Source: Nitrospirota bacterium (GTDB lineage Bacteria; Nitrospirota; Thermodesulfovibrionia; Thermodesulfovibrionales; Dissulfurispiraceae). From it: 6,122 nucleotides of DNA. The stretch's first letter is position 1; every line of letters starts with the position of its first letter. Positions 6,024 through 6,122 of this stretch are shown one piece after another. Where the stretch lies: positions 1 to 6,122 of the forward strand of contig JACREW010000280.1 in the NCBI GenBank assembly GCA_016212685.1, written 5' to 3'. The notes below the pieces were generated by a model that did no database searches, had not been told where the DNA came from, and was given only the letters and a program-made list of their open reading frames with translations. The position numbers and the translations under genes are program-made.

Positions 6024-6122
6024 CTATATCTCCGGCAACATACAAGTCAGTATTTTCAGCCTCAGATACTCCTCATCACGTAACCCATACGCCCGTCTCT
6101 GCATAACCCTAATCTTGTTATT
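6024..6122 (-). CDS. ISL3-family transposase, C-terminal 32 codons (5' part outside window)
   Basis: On the minus strand the frame is open from the window edge and ends in TAG at 6026-6024. The 32 visible residues begin N-N-K-I-R-V and continue R-R-A-Y-G-L-R-D and Y-L-R-L-K-I-L. This matches the C-terminal end of DDE transposases of the ISL3 group, where a helix with N-N-K-I-K-x-x-x-R-x-A-Y-G-x-R is highly conserved just after the last catalytic glutamate. The catalytic residues themselves lie outside the window. The end is intact and the stop is natural for the family, so nothing here shows the gene to be broken. It points toward the rubredoxin gene, so read-through transcription could reach it. 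Confidence 0.8.
   Translation of the reverse strand, partial: NNKIRVMQRRAYGLRDEEYLRLKILTCMLPEI

Larger units (their letters stand above)
5984..6122 (-). mobile_element. End of an ISL3-like insertion sequence (rest lies beyond the window)
   Basis: The right edge holds the 3' end of a transposase gene that stops at 6024, followed by about 40 bp ending in a sequence starting GGGTCTTCGCG at 5984 on the plus strand. From memory, ISL3-family elements have terminal inverted repeats beginning with a similar GG-x-TCTTC, a transposase stop close to the end, and make 8-bp target duplications. The 8 bases just outside (5976-5983, ttaaaaga) are the predicted duplication. The other end is outside the window, so the boundary is inferred. 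Confidence 0.65.

Noticed and set aside
1..6122. CRISPR array, tRNA or rRNA gene
   Set aside because: No regularly spaced repeats and no recognisable RNA gene segments; nearly all of the window is coding.

Overview
This window looks like part of the chromosome of an anaerobic or microaerophilic bacterium. Three genes encode oxygen-sensitive radical SAM enzymes, one of them with a cobalamin-type domain, and they lie next to a rubredoxin and a ferritin-like diiron protein of the kind used against oxygen stress. The visible families, together with the ISL3-type transposase end, are common in Desulfobacterota-like and related anaerobes. That taxonomic guess is weak: there is no rRNA or marker gene here.

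Positions 2-5247 (+ strand) form one tightly packed block of five genes in the same direction, with gaps of 17 bp or less. In order they are: (1) a radical SAM/SPASM protein whose reading frame is still open at the left edge; (2) a B12-binding-domain radical SAM protein with a long C-terminal region; (3) a small PqqD-like protein, the family that acts as a peptide-recognition element; (4) a flavin reductase/flavoredoxin-type FMN protein; (5) a HemW/HemN-like radical SAM protein. So three different architectural classes of radical SAM enzyme sit with one stand-alone PqqD-like protein and a probable flavin electron donor. The best reading is a pathway that makes a radical-modified natural product, most likely a ribosomally made peptide (RiPP). 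A tetrapyrrole-related pathway is the main alternative. No precursor peptide gene fits inside the window, so if one exists it lies upstream of position 1.

Positions 5280-5950 (- strand) hold a convergent two-gene unit, rubredoxin followed by a ferritin-like (rubrerythrin-type) protein, whose reading frames meet closely. Together they resemble a rubrerythrin split into two polypeptides. Only 32 bp separate the two convergent blocks, and no clear hairpin terminator is visible there.

Positions about 5984-6122 are the end of an insertion sequence: the last 32 codons of an ISL3-like transposase (- strand), followed by a probable terminal inverted repeat. The element ends about 33 bp before the rubredoxin start codon, so it has probably displaced or replaced that operon's original promoter.
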